A stretch of DNA of 46,100 bases from Chara braunii (lineage: Eukaryota; Streptophyta; Charophyceae; Charales; Characeae). The notes below the pieces were generated by a model. It searched no databases. It saw only the letters and a list, made by a program, of their open reading frames with translations, and had not been told where the DNA came from. The position numbers were made by a program, and so were the translations under genes. Shown piece by piece: positions 11,486 to 21,068 of this stretch (position 1 is the stretch's first letter; each line of letters begins with the position of its first letter). Where the stretch lies: assembly GCA_003427395.1 (NCBI GenBank), contig BFEA01000337.1, positions 952,794 through 998,893 on the forward strand, written 5' to 3'.

Positions 11486-12306
11486 AACAGTTCCATCTGC
11501 ACAGATTCCCTTGCCAGAAAAGGAGGATATTGTGCGGTGGGATATTGCCCCTGGGGCATGGGCCCACAAGATAGGAGGGGTTTGCACGCAACTGTCCACC
11601 CGTACTTGGCCCAAATATAGGTCACGCAGGCGGCATTGTTGTGCATGCGCTGCAATTTCCAGGTCCCCAGGGCCGTCCATAAAATTCATCAACAGACCAC
11701 GGGGGTTCTTTTTTTGGCTCACAGGACGTCCTCACGGCCAGAAAACTCAGAAAAGTGCCTCGGAAGCCCAGCCATTCTTCAAAGTGGTGGAGTGAAAAAA
11801 AAAAAAAAAAAAAAAGTGGCGGCGTGCATGCAGCCGCAACTTTTGGGGATCAGCCTCCAGAGCAATATGGCTTGCGGCGCCAGCCAAAAGGAGGCCCGCA
11901 GCGGTTTGTTTTTCCTTGGTGTGCAGGGCTTTGCCAGCCCCAGAGAAAAGTGCCTCTGAAGTAAGATGTGGACCCCACTTCTTTGCGGCAAAGCTTTGGA
12001 AGAAGATTTGTGAAACCCCACTGCTCTGCGGCAAAGCCTTGGAAAACGCTCAGATATGACGTGGCAGATGTTTTCACTCAGTTTTGTTTTGCCCGTTCCT
12101 TGCGGTTCGGCCATTCTGAGGGGGTAGGGGGGGGAGGTGGGGGCACCTCCCTCGGTTCGGCCATCCCATGTGGAAAGGAGAGCCAGGGATTGGTTGAGAA
12201 CCAAAACAAGCGGATGTGAAGTTTCTATATAGGGAAAGTTTCCCCTATCGGGTAACGGGCACCAACAGAACTGCCGAAAATTTGTGCTGCACTGGGGTCC
12301 GCTTTT
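11340..12306. other. Unassigned sequence with (CAA)n and A tracts
   Basis: A (CAA)n microsatellite lies at about 11454-11485 and an A tract at about 11793-11814, the latter possibly the tail of a short retroposon. Open frames running through these tracts (for example poly-Val/Leu on the minus strand) are repeat artefacts. The pieces AAAGTGCCTC (about 11752 and 11948) and CTTTGCGGCAAAGC / CTCTGCGGCAAAGC (about 11981-12035) are short local duplications. Confidence 0.5.
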
Positions 12307-12997
12307 CCGGGCAAGCGGCACGGGTAAGACAGATCGAATGACAATCGAGAGTGCCCTCTGTTTCGGAAATCCTCACCTCTCGCTCCTTATCCCCCAAAGC
12401 GGCTAACCGCAATGATACCTGGAAAACTTTGGGTGCCACACTGTTTTCCAGACCCCACCGGTGTGGAAAACGGGTATGGAAATTCCTTCTGCAACGGAAT
12501 TTCAGACCCCACCGTGTATGGAAGGAGGTTGCCGAAATGCTGATGGGGCGTTTCTACACGGTGGGCAGTCGGGAAATTCACCCCGAAGTCTTTCCAGAGG
12601 TTTTCCAAACAGTACGTCCAGCGGAGTAGGGGGGGGGCCATGTCCTCCAATGGCATCCAGGTGGGTGTAGTCCAATCGCTGGAGGGTGTGGCCCAATAGA
12701 CGGTGCAGATGACAATTTTGTGATGGACAGTCCTTACCGAACTTACCTATTCGGGAGGGACACCTTCGGATTTTCCTTTTCGAGAAAGTGGCATCGTTTC
12801 CAGTTCCCATTTTTGCCGTAGCGGTGGGATTCGATTGAAATCTGCCAATTTCTTTCCAAATGCCTTTGCCAGTTTTTTGTGGCCGGTCTGCTTTTCCACC
12901 CGCCGGCCAGTGGGGTCCAACTCTTTGGCTGAAGCTTGCGTTCCGCCTGGAAAGCTTCCGCCAGGCAGTGGGGTCCACCTCTAAGTCTACAGTCTTC

Positions 12998-13087
12998 CCC
13001 CGAATACAACGTACGGTCATTATAGCTGAATTTAGACTGAAAGATCCACCAAGTTCAGCTATAATGACCGTACGTTGTATTCAGGGG
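12998..13087. repeat. Long near-perfect hairpin, copy A
   Basis: The arm at 12998-13030 (beginning CCCCGAATACAACGTACGG) is the reverse complement of the arm at 13054-13087 except for one extra base. The loop is 23 nt. Transcription in either direction would give a stem of about 33 bp. There is no poly(A) or TSD that would define it as a separate mobile element. Confidence 0.92.
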
Positions 13088-13267
13088 AACACTGCAATAC
13101 CACCATGCACAACTGCCAAGGCGGAAACCCTGGAATCTTTTGAGGAGGAGGGGGGGGCCGGGGGGGGGGTGTTCGGAAAACAAAAAACAAAAAATTCTCA
13201 GAATCCAGTGGAACCCGAGATTTCACGTGAGAATTCCCTGAACTCTGTTGGAGCCCAACCCTGAAAG

Positions 13268-13375
13268 CCTGAATCTGGATGATTTTTACTCCTGACGCAG
13301 AAGAGCAGTTCAGTCAGTGATTTTCTACACCTATCCTCGAACACGTCCAGATTCAGGTGTTAAATCCAATCCGGA
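13268..13375. repeat. Internal part of a CTGAATCTGGAT inverted-repeat MITE, copy A
   Basis: CCTGAATCTGGATG at the left and CGTCCAGATTCAGGTG followed by AATCCAATCC at the right are the subterminal inverted repeats found in the elements at 16.1, 16.5, 31.0 and 34.2 kb. The middle (GCAGAAGAGCAGTTCAGTCA ... TTTTCTACACCTATCCTC) also matches. The outermost GTCCCACTAGCAAAGAGG ends are missing here. The same segment is present at 14596-14703 in the second duplicate. Confidence 0.6.
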
Positions 13376-13515
13376 CTTCCTCACTGCAGTGCAGTTCCAT
13401 CTGCAGCCAATAAGGGTCTCATCCCACCACTACACTACAGCCCAGTTACACTGTAGTTTTGGGATCCCACAGCGTGTTACACTGTAGTTTCGGGATCCCA
13501 CCACTACACTACGGT

Positions 13516-13516
13516 N

Positions 13517-13561
<45 letters not shown>

Positions 13562-13634
13562 CCCACCCAACCCAATTGTGTCTCATCATGTTCGTCTCGT
13601 CTGTTGGTCCTCCGTTCTCGGTCATATCTGCTTA
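13516..13634. repeat. Spacer between duplicates: N, (CT)n tract and unique DNA
   Basis: An undetermined base at 13516 is followed by (CT)n to about 13559 and about 75 bp of unique sequence. The spacer separates the two identical 1209-bp blocks. A single N next to a microsatellite is what a misjoined assembly often looks like. Confidence 0.85.
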
Positions 13635-14843
13635 CCGGGCAAGCGGCACGGGTAAGACAGATCGAATGACAATCGAGAGTGCCCTCTGTTTCGGAAATCC
13701 TCACCTCTCGCTCCTTATCCCCCAAAGCGGCTAACCGCAATGATACCTGGAAAACTTTGGGTGCCACACTGTTTTCCAGACCCCACCGGTGTGGAAAACG
13801 GGTATGGAAATTCCTTCTGCAACGGAATTTCAGACCCCACCGTGTATGGAAGGAGGTTGCCGAAATGCTGATGGGGCGTTTCTACACGGTGGGCAGTCGG
13901 GAAATTCACCCCGAAGTCTTTCCAGAGGTTTTCCAAACAGTACGTCCAGCGGAGTAGGGGGGGGGCCATGTCCTCCAATGGCATCCAGGTGGGTGTAGTC
14001 CAATCGCTGGAGGGTGTGGCCCAATAGACGGTGCAGATGACAATTTTGTGATGGACAGTCCTTACCGAACTTACCTATTCGGGAGGGACACCTTCGGATT
14101 TTCCTTTTCGAGAAAGTGGCATCGTTTCCAGTTCCCATTTTTGCCGTAGCGGTGGGATTCGATTGAAATCTGCCAATTTCTTTCCAAATGCCTTTGCCAG
14201 TTTTTTGTGGCCGGTCTGCTTTTCCACCCGCCGGCCAGTGGGGTCCAACTCTTTGGCTGAAGCTTGCGTTCCGCCTGGAAAGCTTCCGCCAGGCAGTGGG
14301 GTCCACCTCTAAGTCTACAGTCTTCCCCCGAATACAACGTACGGTCATTATAGCTGAATTTAGACTGAAAGATCCACCAAGTTCAGCTATAATGACCGTA
14401 CGTTGTATTCAGGGGAACACTGCAATACCACCATGCACAACTGCCAAGGCGGAAACCCTGGAATCTTTTGAGGAGGAGGGGGGGGCCGGGGGGGGGGTGT
14501 TCGGAAAACAAAAAACAAAAAATTCTCAGAATCCAGTGGAACCCGAGATTTCACGTGAGAATTCCCTGAACTCTGTTGGAGCCCAACCCTGAAAGCCTGA
14601 ATCTGGATGATTTTTACTCCTGACGCAGAAGAGCAGTTCAGTCAGTGATTTTCTACACCTATCCTCGAACACGTCCAGATTCAGGTGTTAAATCCAATCC
14701 GGACTTCCTCACTGCAGTGCAGTTCCATCTGCAGCCAATAAGGGTCTCATCCCACCACTACACTACAGCCCAGTTACACTGTAGTTTTGGGATCCCACAG
14801 CGTGTTACACTGTAGTTTCGGGATCCCACCACTACACTACGGT
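13635..14843. repeat. 1209-bp tandem duplication, copy B
   Basis: This is the second copy of 12307-13515 at +1328 bp. To its right the sequence continues into the body of the GGGTCTCATCCCAC inverted-repeat element (14742-15678), which copy A lacks. Copy B is therefore the one whose right flank is structurally complete. Confidence 0.92.
14326..14415. repeat. Long near-perfect hairpin, copy B
   Basis: The same two arms and 23-nt loop as at 12998-13087, with no visible change, as expected if the whole 1209-bp block was copied recently or was duplicated in assembly. Confidence 0.92.
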
Positions 14844-15678
14844 TGTGGAGTTCGCCGAAATATTTTGCACGCATTTCGTGTCGGAATGTCGTGGCAGCAC
14901 GCCTGCGAAGGGCTCGAGCAAAGTTACTACATTTTTTGTGTAGACGGTTTGGGCACAACGGCCGCGAAAAAGAGGGAACATTTTTTTTTTGTGTTTTTTT
15001 TTTTTTCAGTTATCCGTCCAGCCCGTTAGAAACGTCCGAGGTCCATATGCCTGTGTGACATGTCGTCTGGAGGTACAACGGAAATGTCCGCCCTAAAAAT
15101 GCAGCCCATGGAAAGTCGCCGCGGGTCCAGGAAAACCACGGAGGAAGTCGGTGTCGTCAGATCCGCTTTCTGTAGCCGGGCCCGTAGCTGACGCTGACAC
15201 TATTGTAGTGCTTTTTCGTCACTACTTGCATCGTGTAGTGGTGGGTCTGATCCCACTACTACACTACAGCCCAGTTACAGTGTAGTTGCGGCCGCCGAAA
15301 TATTTTGCCATACTTTCGTTTGGGTGTGTCGTGGCAGCACGTCCGCGAAGGGTGCAAGCGTAGTTACTACAATTTTTCTGTAGACCGTGAGGGCATCTCC
15401 GCAGCGAAAAAGAGGGAGCATTTTTTTTTTTTTTTTTTTCTTTCGTCCATTTGCAGCATCAGGAATGTCTGTGGACCACACTGTTGTGTGGCATTTCGGT
15501 TGGCGAAAACGTCCGCCCTCTGCAACAGCCCACAAATAACCGTCGCGGGTCCAGGACAACCACCGAAGAGGTCGCCCTCGTGGGATCCAGTTTCTCTTTT
15601 TCATCCCGCCAAGGCCACTGACATCTTTGTAGTGCTTTTTCACGACTACAGTCGTAGTGTAGTGGTGGGATCAGACCC
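14742..15678. mobile_element. MITE-like element, GGGTCTCATCCCAC ends, TAA target duplication
   Basis: The left end GGGTCTCATCCCACCACTAC and right end GTGTAGTGGTGGGATCAGACCC are imperfect inverted repeats. TAA lies directly outside both ends (14739-14741 and 15679-15681), a 3-bp target duplication like that of PIF/Harbinger elements. The body consists of two diverged halves in tandem (about 14850-15247 and 15290-15665). Both carry CCGAAATATTTTGC, GTCGTGGCAGCACG, GCGAAAAAGAGGGA plus a T tract, CGCGGGTCCAGGA and TTGTAGTGCTTTTTC. A junction palindrome (TAGTGGTGGGTCTGATCCCACTA) sits between them, suggesting two elements fused or nested end to end. No transposase is encoded. Confidence 0.7.
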
Positions 15679-15737
15679 TAAGCCACCGGTACCTTTCCCC
15701 CCTTGAAAATAGAAGTCGCACTGTCGTGCTGGTTATA

Positions 15738-15908
15738 TCCCGAAGCCAAGCGGGAAAGGGATGTGGGGCTCGTTTCCTAGCAGGTGCTGCTCTCCACCAA
15801 TAGATGGAGCCTCCCTGACAGTGCTAGTGGTGCCTGCTCTTACCAGCACCTCAAGCTGCCTCCATGGCTGTTTTGCCAACCAAAAAAAAAAAAAAAAAAA
15901 AAAAAAAA
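15738..15908 (+). mobile_element. Poly(A)-tailed short retroposon (SINE-like), copy 3
   Basis: It contains CTCGTTTCCTAGCAGGTGCTG, CTCTCCACCAATAGATGGAG and GTGCCTGCTCTTACCAGCAC, matching the copies at 38.0 and 41.6 kb, and ends in an A tract at about 15881-15908. The stretch 15909-16128 is unassigned. Confidence 0.7.
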
Positions 15909-16128
15909 TGTTAAGTTGCTAAATTTCATGGGCGGCCCATTTTTCGTTTCGGGCCTCCGAAACTGCCCGCGGCCGATATATATGGGACCATCATTGATGG
16001 GCAAACTCAAGGGCTGAAAGCGTTGATCCCACTTGGCGGAACTGTGTCCCCCCTGTTTCCAGCAGATGGGAGCATTTCTGGCGAGGCATCAGTTGTTCTG
16101 AAAAACAGGTGGTTAACCTGGAGGCCAG

Positions 16129-16255
16129 GGCCCAGGTCCCACTAGCAAAGAGGATAGGATCAAGCTCCTGAATCTGGGCATGTTCTAGGCAGAGATGCAG
16201 AAAAGGAGTTCAATCTCAATTTTCTGCACTTGTCCACAAACGCGGCCAAATGGCG
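16129..16255. mobile_element. Truncated MITE of the GTCCCACTAGCAAAGAGG family
   Basis: The left half (GGGCCCAGGTCCCACTAGC, AAAGAGGATAGGATC, CTCCTGAATCTGGGC, TGTTCTAGGCAGAGATGCAG) matches the complete member at 16498-16665, but the right terminal inverted repeat is absent. It is a broken copy 240 bp from its relative. Confidence 0.65.
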
Positions 16256-16497
16256 TTCACCTCATCCCAGGTTTTGGAAATACAGCCCTGCCAGCACCCG
16301 GTCCATTACATAAAGGATGAAAAACTGTCAGAGCACCACAGACGGGTGAAAACAACGGGTGGTTGGGGGAAAAAAAGGGAATGCAGTCCTCTCTAGGAGC
16401 ACAGCAAATTTTGGAGGGCGTTGACGGCCCGGAACCTGAGGGATGCTGGCAGTAGATTGTGAACACTGACCATCAGGGCCTGCTAACTTCCTAGTAA

Positions 16498-16665
16498 GGG
16501 CCAGATCCCACTGGCAAAGAGGATTGGAATATTAGTTGTCTGAATCTGGATGTGTTCCAGGCAGAGATCCAGAAAAGCAGATCAATCACAGTTTTTTGCA
16601 CCTCTCCTCAAAAGCGTCCAGATTGGGACACTTATTCCAATCATTTTTGCCATGGGATCTCGCCC
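16498..16665. mobile_element. 168-bp MITE, GGG...CCC ends, TAA target duplication
   Basis: The left end is GGGCCAGATCCCACTGGC and the right end is GCCATGGGATCTCGCCC; TAA flanks both (16495-16497 and 16666-16668). Subterminal CTGAATCTGGATG and CGTCCAGATTG form a second inverted pair. Relatives occur at 13.3, 14.6, 16.1, 31.0 and 34.2 kb. It is too small to code for anything. Confidence 0.72.
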
Positions 16666-16769
16666 TAAGCCATTCAATGTAGGGGTAGGGGTACACCCCA
16701 AGAGACGATCTTGATTTGGTTGGCGATCTGACTCCCGTCAGAGGTTCTGGACAGATACTGCATTGCAAG

Positions 16770-16778
16770 TTCACATTT
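16770..16778. repeat. 9-bp target-site duplication TTCACATTT, left copy
   Basis: TTCACATTT directly precedes the inverted-repeat element and is repeated exactly at 17017-17025 directly after it. A 9-bp duplication is the hallmark length for Mutator-like (MULE) insertions. Confidence 0.9.
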
Positions 16779-17016
16779 GGGGAAACTACGCCGGAGTCAA
16801 AAAAATGAGTTGTAATTGCACTATGGCCCAAGATACAGTTACAGTTTCGAATTGCAGTTCGGGAAATGTATACAACCCAGCTTTCTGGCCAGGTTGGGTG
16901 CCCCAAGTGCAATTCCAAAACTGTATCTTGCCCCATAGTAGTGCAATTATAACTCCTTTTTGTGACTCTACTAGTGCAATTATAACTCCTTTTTGTGACT
17001 CTACTGAAGTTACCCC
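16779..17016. mobile_element. Mutator-like MITE with long TIRs, copy 1
   Basis: The left arm starts GGGGAAACTACGCCGGAGTC and the right arm is its diverged reverse complement ending GACTCTACTGAAGTTACCCC. The arms pair over roughly 60 bp and include GAGTTGTAATTGCACTAT and ATAGTAGTGCAATTATAACTC. An exact 9-bp duplication flanks it. A 33-bp unit near the right end is tandemly duplicated (16939-16971 and 16972-17004), which the copy at 41909 lacks. No transposase is present, so mobilisation must have been in trans. Confidence 0.88.
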
Positions 17017-17430
17017 TTCACATTTTTACGAGAAAAGGTCCTCCTTTTTTTGGTTTCTGTTTTCTTTGATTTTATTTTTTATTTTATTTTATTTTATTTT
17101 TTTACAAGAAACAACCCGACTGAGTGCTACCACCACTACCTCTGACAGTCTTGGGAAAAATGGGAAAAATGGCGGTTTCCCCATTTTTTCCGAACTTTTC
17201 GGGGGTCTGCAGAGGCGAGGCAGATGGGCCTTGTGGGCCCGTTTGAAAACCAAAAAATGAAAAACAGAAGACCAAGTTGGGGGAAAGCCTTGCATAAAGT
17301 TGTGTTCACACCAATACTCACAAGAAGTATCTAACTACTATTGTGGCCAGTTTCAGGTTTTCATTGTTTGTGTTTTTGTTTGGTGCCCTGCCAGAGAGGC
17401 ACTGCGCAGTCCGCGGGCTGCTGACACTTT

Positions 17431-17590
17431 GTGGAGGAGGGTATGCCCACACTATTACTTTGCAGAATGTATGAACCCGCTTCCCCGCCCTAAGTTCAGT
17501 TTCAATTTTTGTGGAGGAGGGCATGCCCACACTATTACTTCGCAGAATGTATGAACCCGCTTTCCCGGCCCAAGCTCAGTTTTGATTTTT
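17431..17590. repeat. 80-bp tandem duplication
   Basis: Two adjacent 80-bp units begin GTGGAGGAGGGTATGCCCAC (17431) and GTGGAGGAGGGCATGCCCAC (17511). They differ by a few transitions. The preceding 17026-17430 holds a TTTTA-rich tract (about 17065-17102) and nothing else I recognise. Confidence 0.85.
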
Positions 17591-17658
17591 GTGTTTACTT
17601 TTTCTTCGGTGGACGTGACACCCCTGCCGTAATGCCCTCACTAAGTACATACTCACAC

Positions 17659-20126
17659 TGTGACGCCCAACCTCACGCCCAGCGCGACTTCCTGATCGGA
17701 GTGGGATGTGGGCCTGGAAGTGCGAAAAGGGGTGTGCCAAGGATTTTTGGGGAAAGTGGGGGAGTCTTAAGGGTATGAATGCAATTAGGCGAGTCAGGGG
17801 TGCGTGCGCCAGGGACTCACGGTCTGGTGGGGCCGGGGCACTGTGGGTGACGGGTTACGGGGAAATCCCTCCGTGGTGGGGGTGGTCCTGAAAAGTTAGG
17901 CCGTCGGGGGCCGCCACGTGGCGCAGGTCGCCGCGCGCCCGGGTTGGGCCTTCGGAATTCCGGAGTTCTCTGTCCGCCGCTACATCGGCAGTTCACACAA
18001 AACGTATTGGGCCAGTAGGGGGCTATGGCGGGCCACGGGACGACACTGAGTTGATGATATGGGAGAAGGAGGCGGAAAGGAGGGAAACTGGTGGTGATCT
18101 CAACGAATCCCGGGTGGGTGAAGTAGTATGTGTGGTCGGGGGAAGGGAAATCGGAACACCGAGGGTCGCTAGTGGTGGCACAGTGGAATTCCCGTGGACA
18201 TAACCGATTCTCCGTGTGACAGGGATATCGTGTCCTTATGAGCTCGTTTATTATAGGGGTGAAATAGTATGAATCGTAGGACGAGTCCGAGTTCCAAGAT
18301 CGCGTCATGGTATCATAGCCGGCGGGATAGCGCGGGGCGGGTTATCGTCGCCGCGTACGAGCATGTGTAGGACAGGCCGACTCAGTGGCACCTCGGCGTG
18401 CTCGTACGGGATGATGATTCCGTCGTGACTCCTCTCGGGGGGGGGGGGGGGGGGGGAGCGAGTCGTTGCGCAGGAATGCGTGTAAGGGCGCGACTCGGAT
18501 CGCGTTTACACGGGTTCTCGCGTGGCGTTCGCGGTTTAATTGCTTCGGATTATGCAAGATGCAACCATATCACACCCCTCATCGTGAGATAAGCAAAAAC
18601 GAGGACAAAATCACCATNNNNNNNNNNNNNNNNNNNNNNNNNNNNNNNNNNNNNNNNNNNNNNNNNNNNNNNNNNNNNNNNNNNNNNNNNNNNNNNNNNN
18701 NNNNNNNNNNNNNNNNNNNNNNNNNNNNNNNNNNNNNNNNNNNNNNNNNNNNNNNNNNNNNNNNNNNNNNNNNNNNNNNNNNNNNNNNNNNNNNNNNNNN
18801 NNNNNNNNNNNNNNNNNNNNNNNNNNNNNNNNNNNNNNNNNNNNNNNNNNNNNNNNNNNNNNNNNNNNNNNNNNNNNNNNNNNNNNNNNNNNNNNNNNNN
18901 NNNNNNNNNNNNNNNNNNNNNNNNNNNNNNNNNNNNNNNNNNNNNNNNNNNNNNNNNNNNNNNNNNNNNNNNNNNNNNNNNNNNNNNNNNNNNNNNNNNN
19001 NNNNNNNNNNNNNNNNNNNNNNNNNNNNNNNNNNNNNNNNNNNNNNNNNNNNNNNNNNNNNNNNNNNNNNNNNNNNNNNNNNNNNNNNNNNNNNNNNNNN
19101 NNNNNNNNNNNNNNNNNNNNNNNNNNNNNNNNNNNNNNNNNNNNNNNNNNNNNNNNNNNNNNNNNNNNNNNNNNNNNNNNNNNNNNNNNNNNNNNNNNNN
19201 NNNNNNNNNNNNNNNNNNNNNNNNNNNNNNNNNNNNNNNNNNNNNNNNNNNNNNNNNNNNNNNNNNNNNNNNNNNNNNNNNNNNNNNNNNNNNNNNNNNN
19301 NNNNNNNNNNNNNNNNNNNNNNNNNNNNNNNNNNNNNNNNNNNNNNNNNNNNNNNNNNNNNNNNNNNNNNNNNNNNNNNNNNNNNNNNNNNNNNNNNNNN
19401 NNNNNNNNNNNNNNNNNNNNNNNNNNNNNNNNNNNNNNNNNNNNNNNNNNNNNNNNNNNNNNNNCACGCATCGATCCGAGCATGCAAGCCGCGGCTTACA
19501 GAAATTTCAGCAAAAGAAAGAGAGGGAGAGCGAGAGAGACGAAGTGCAAGAGGAAAGATACAGTTACAATGGCGCCCACCCAAAATTGCAGTCACACACA
19601 CGATTAAGGGCGCCCACTAATCAGAGTACCATTGCAGCCGCATGAAAAAGCGCGTAGACAAAAGGCGCAGTGCGGCAGAAAAAGTCCTAATTATTGAATT
19701 TCTAAATTCCTATCTAGTGCGGAAAAGTAAAAAGCATACATTCCAGAAAGAAAGTCCAAAATCCCGAGAGTCATCGGGGCTCGACAAAATTCGAAAAAGA
19801 TTCAAAAAGGAAATTAAAAAAGAACGAAACAGTTTTCCGCGCGATGTCCGTGCCCAAAAGATCGAACCCGAAACGAAAGAAACGACGTCAACATTTATTA
19901 ATCGCGCGAGTGGTGGCGCGCCAGACATCCATCCGAGCAATCGCCCAGCCGGCCGTCCCAAGACACACCCAACCTTGAAGAAGCGACGAAAAAGATGAAG
20001 AAGCAAGGGTACTGATGCAATTTTCCACTGATCCCGGTTTCCTGTAATTGGCCCAATCTTCCCAGCTTAGGACCCCTTGTTGCAACCGCGCAGAAACTCG
20101 CGCGTTATAGAAAGTGGTTCGTCACA
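17659..20126 (-). repeat. 3' LTR of the gypsy element
   Basis: The outer end is TGTGACGCCCAACCTCACGC and the inner end is GAAAGTGGTTCGTCACA. On the element's strand the LTR therefore runs TGTGACG...CGTCACA, a 7-bp terminal inverted repeat of the canonical TG...CA form. It aligns along its length with 28569-30979, with scattered substitutions. An 847-base run of N (18618-19464) follows a G homopolymer (about 18438-18456) and GACAAAATCACCAT. Confidence 0.92.
18618..19464. other. Assembly gap (N) in the 3' LTR
   Basis: 847 undetermined bases. The other LTR is interrupted directly after the same sequence, GACAAAATCACCAT. Open frames crossing the gap are meaningless. Confidence 0.99.
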
Positions 20127-20128
20127 TA

Positions 20129-20259
20129 TGTGACACCCAGGGGGTTCCAATATTAGCAAGCTCCTGCTTGCTTGTTGACACGTATCGATTTCTCTAATCG
20201 ATCGACACGCGGAGCACTTCACTTTATGCCACTTACAGTTTGATTGCGTGCGGGTGTCA
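20129..20259. repeat. Short inverted repeat next to the 3' LTR
   Basis: TGACACCC at 20131-20138 pairs with GGGTGTCA at 20252-20259. GTCACATATGTGAC (20121-20134) is a palindrome spanning the LTR edge. TATCGATTTCTCTAATCGATCGA inside is a further weak hairpin. Where a polypurine tract would be expected on the element's strand, the sequence reads GGAACCCCCTGGGTGTCACA, which is not purine-rich. Confidence 0.5.
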
Positions 20260-20399
20260 TGCAACGTGGCAACTCTACTCTTCTACTAGTTCCTCAGATT
20301 GGGCTCTTGACGATCCAAGGGCGGGATCTTTCTCGTGCCGTCGTCGCGACACTTGCCATCAACCATGCATCAGTGTAACAGGAGGGTAGATTCTAGACC

Positions 20400-21068
20400 T
20401 TAGACGTTCCCGGGGAATGGCAGCCGGATCATCGAGGGTGGAGGTGGCGGATGGTTCAGGGGGAGAGGGGGCGTGAAGCGATTGATGGCAGGAGAGGCAA
20501 AATTAGGAAGGGTAGCGTAGTGGAAGGAGCGATGGATGCGGGGGAAACGAGGGAACTCATGAAGATGACAAAAAGTGGTAATATAATCGGGGTAGATGGT
20601 GGAGAGGGTCCGTCGCAAGGCGGCGCGAAAATTTTCATAATTTTCGCAGCCGGGAATAGTCCCTGACATAATACAGTATACTTCTACGGGGTTATATTCC
20701 CGCCAGTCTGCGCTAAATAGGAGCACATGAAGGAGAAAGGAATCAACCACAGAGCGAGTAGTGACGTGTGGATAGACGGAGACTAGAAGGCGGATAGCGT
20801 AGAGAAGGTAGAAAAGGTGATGGGGGAAGGGATACAATCCATCGGGGAACGGGGGTCTATGGGGGAGGCGGGTGAGCATGAGGTAGTCACGGGGTCGGCG
20901 AGAGAACGACCGGGGACGAAGCCCGAACGCCGAGATCTTAATGTAGACGAAGGGAGGATCAGGACGGGGAGCCAGAGGGGGCTGGCGATTCACTTCTTCT
21001 TCTTCTTCGGCTCCGTGATCCCTCTGCTGTGGTTCCATCGTCTTCCTCTTCTGGCAGCTCTGGATCAC
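20400..21068 (-). CDS. Gypsy-element ORF of unknown function (222 aa, last ORF before the 3' LTR)
   Basis: I do not recognise this 222-residue frame. It lies between integrase and 3' LTR, overlapping the end of the acidic ORF (20959-21672) in another frame. The N-terminus has an acidic run (GAEEEEEV) and a Pro-rich stretch. The middle has hydrophobic/aromatic segments (HHLFYLLYAIRLLVSVYPHV, VVDSFLLHVLLFSADWREY) that could be helices, and the C-terminus is Pro-rich (PLPLNHPPPPPS). There is no signal peptide, no CCHC knuckle and no chromodomain pattern. Its position is where env-like or accessory ORFs sit in some gypsy lineages, but nothing shows an envelope function. The opposite strand is also open (20817-21440), so real coding is not certain. 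Confidence 0.45.
   Translation of the reverse strand: MIQSCQKRKTMEPQQRDHGAEEEEEVNRQPPLAPRPDPPFVYIKISAFGLRPRSFSRRPRDYLMLTRLPHRPPFPDGLYPFPHHLFYLLYAIRLLVSVYPHVTTRSVVDSFLLHVLLFSADWREYNPVEVYCIMSGTIPGCENYENFRAALRRTLSTIYPDYITTFCHLHEFPRFPRIHRSFHYATLPNFASPAINRFTPPLPLNHPPPPPSMIRLPFPGNV

Larger units (their letters stand above)
12307..13515. repeat. 1209-bp tandem duplication, copy A
   Basis: From CCGGGCAAGCGGCACGGG at 12307 to CTACACTACGGT at 13515 the sequence recurs at a constant offset of 1328 bp (13635-14843). All six-frame translations of the two copies agree, so they appear identical. The block contains the hairpin at 12998-13087, a CTGAATCTGGAT...GTCCAGATTCAG inverted-repeat remnant at 13268-13375, and the left end of a GGGTCTCATCCCAC element. 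The frames of up to 172 residues show no known domain, and Pro/Arg-rich composition on both strands argues against a gene. Confidence 0.92.

Noticed and set aside
12502-13020. 172-residue minus-strand frame repeated at 13830-14348
   Set aside because: The apparent conservation is due to the DNA duplication itself. It ends in the hairpin, has no domain, and competing frames are open on the other strand.
18466-19620. Long ORFs of 270-390 residues across 18.5-19.6 kb and 29.3-30.5 kb
   Set aside because: Almost all their length is N; they are artefacts of the assembly gaps in the LTRs.
20127-20200. Polypurine tract next to the 3' LTR
   Set aside because: The expected position reads GGAACCCCCTGGGTGTCACA on the element's strand, which is not purine-rich; no convincing tract was found.
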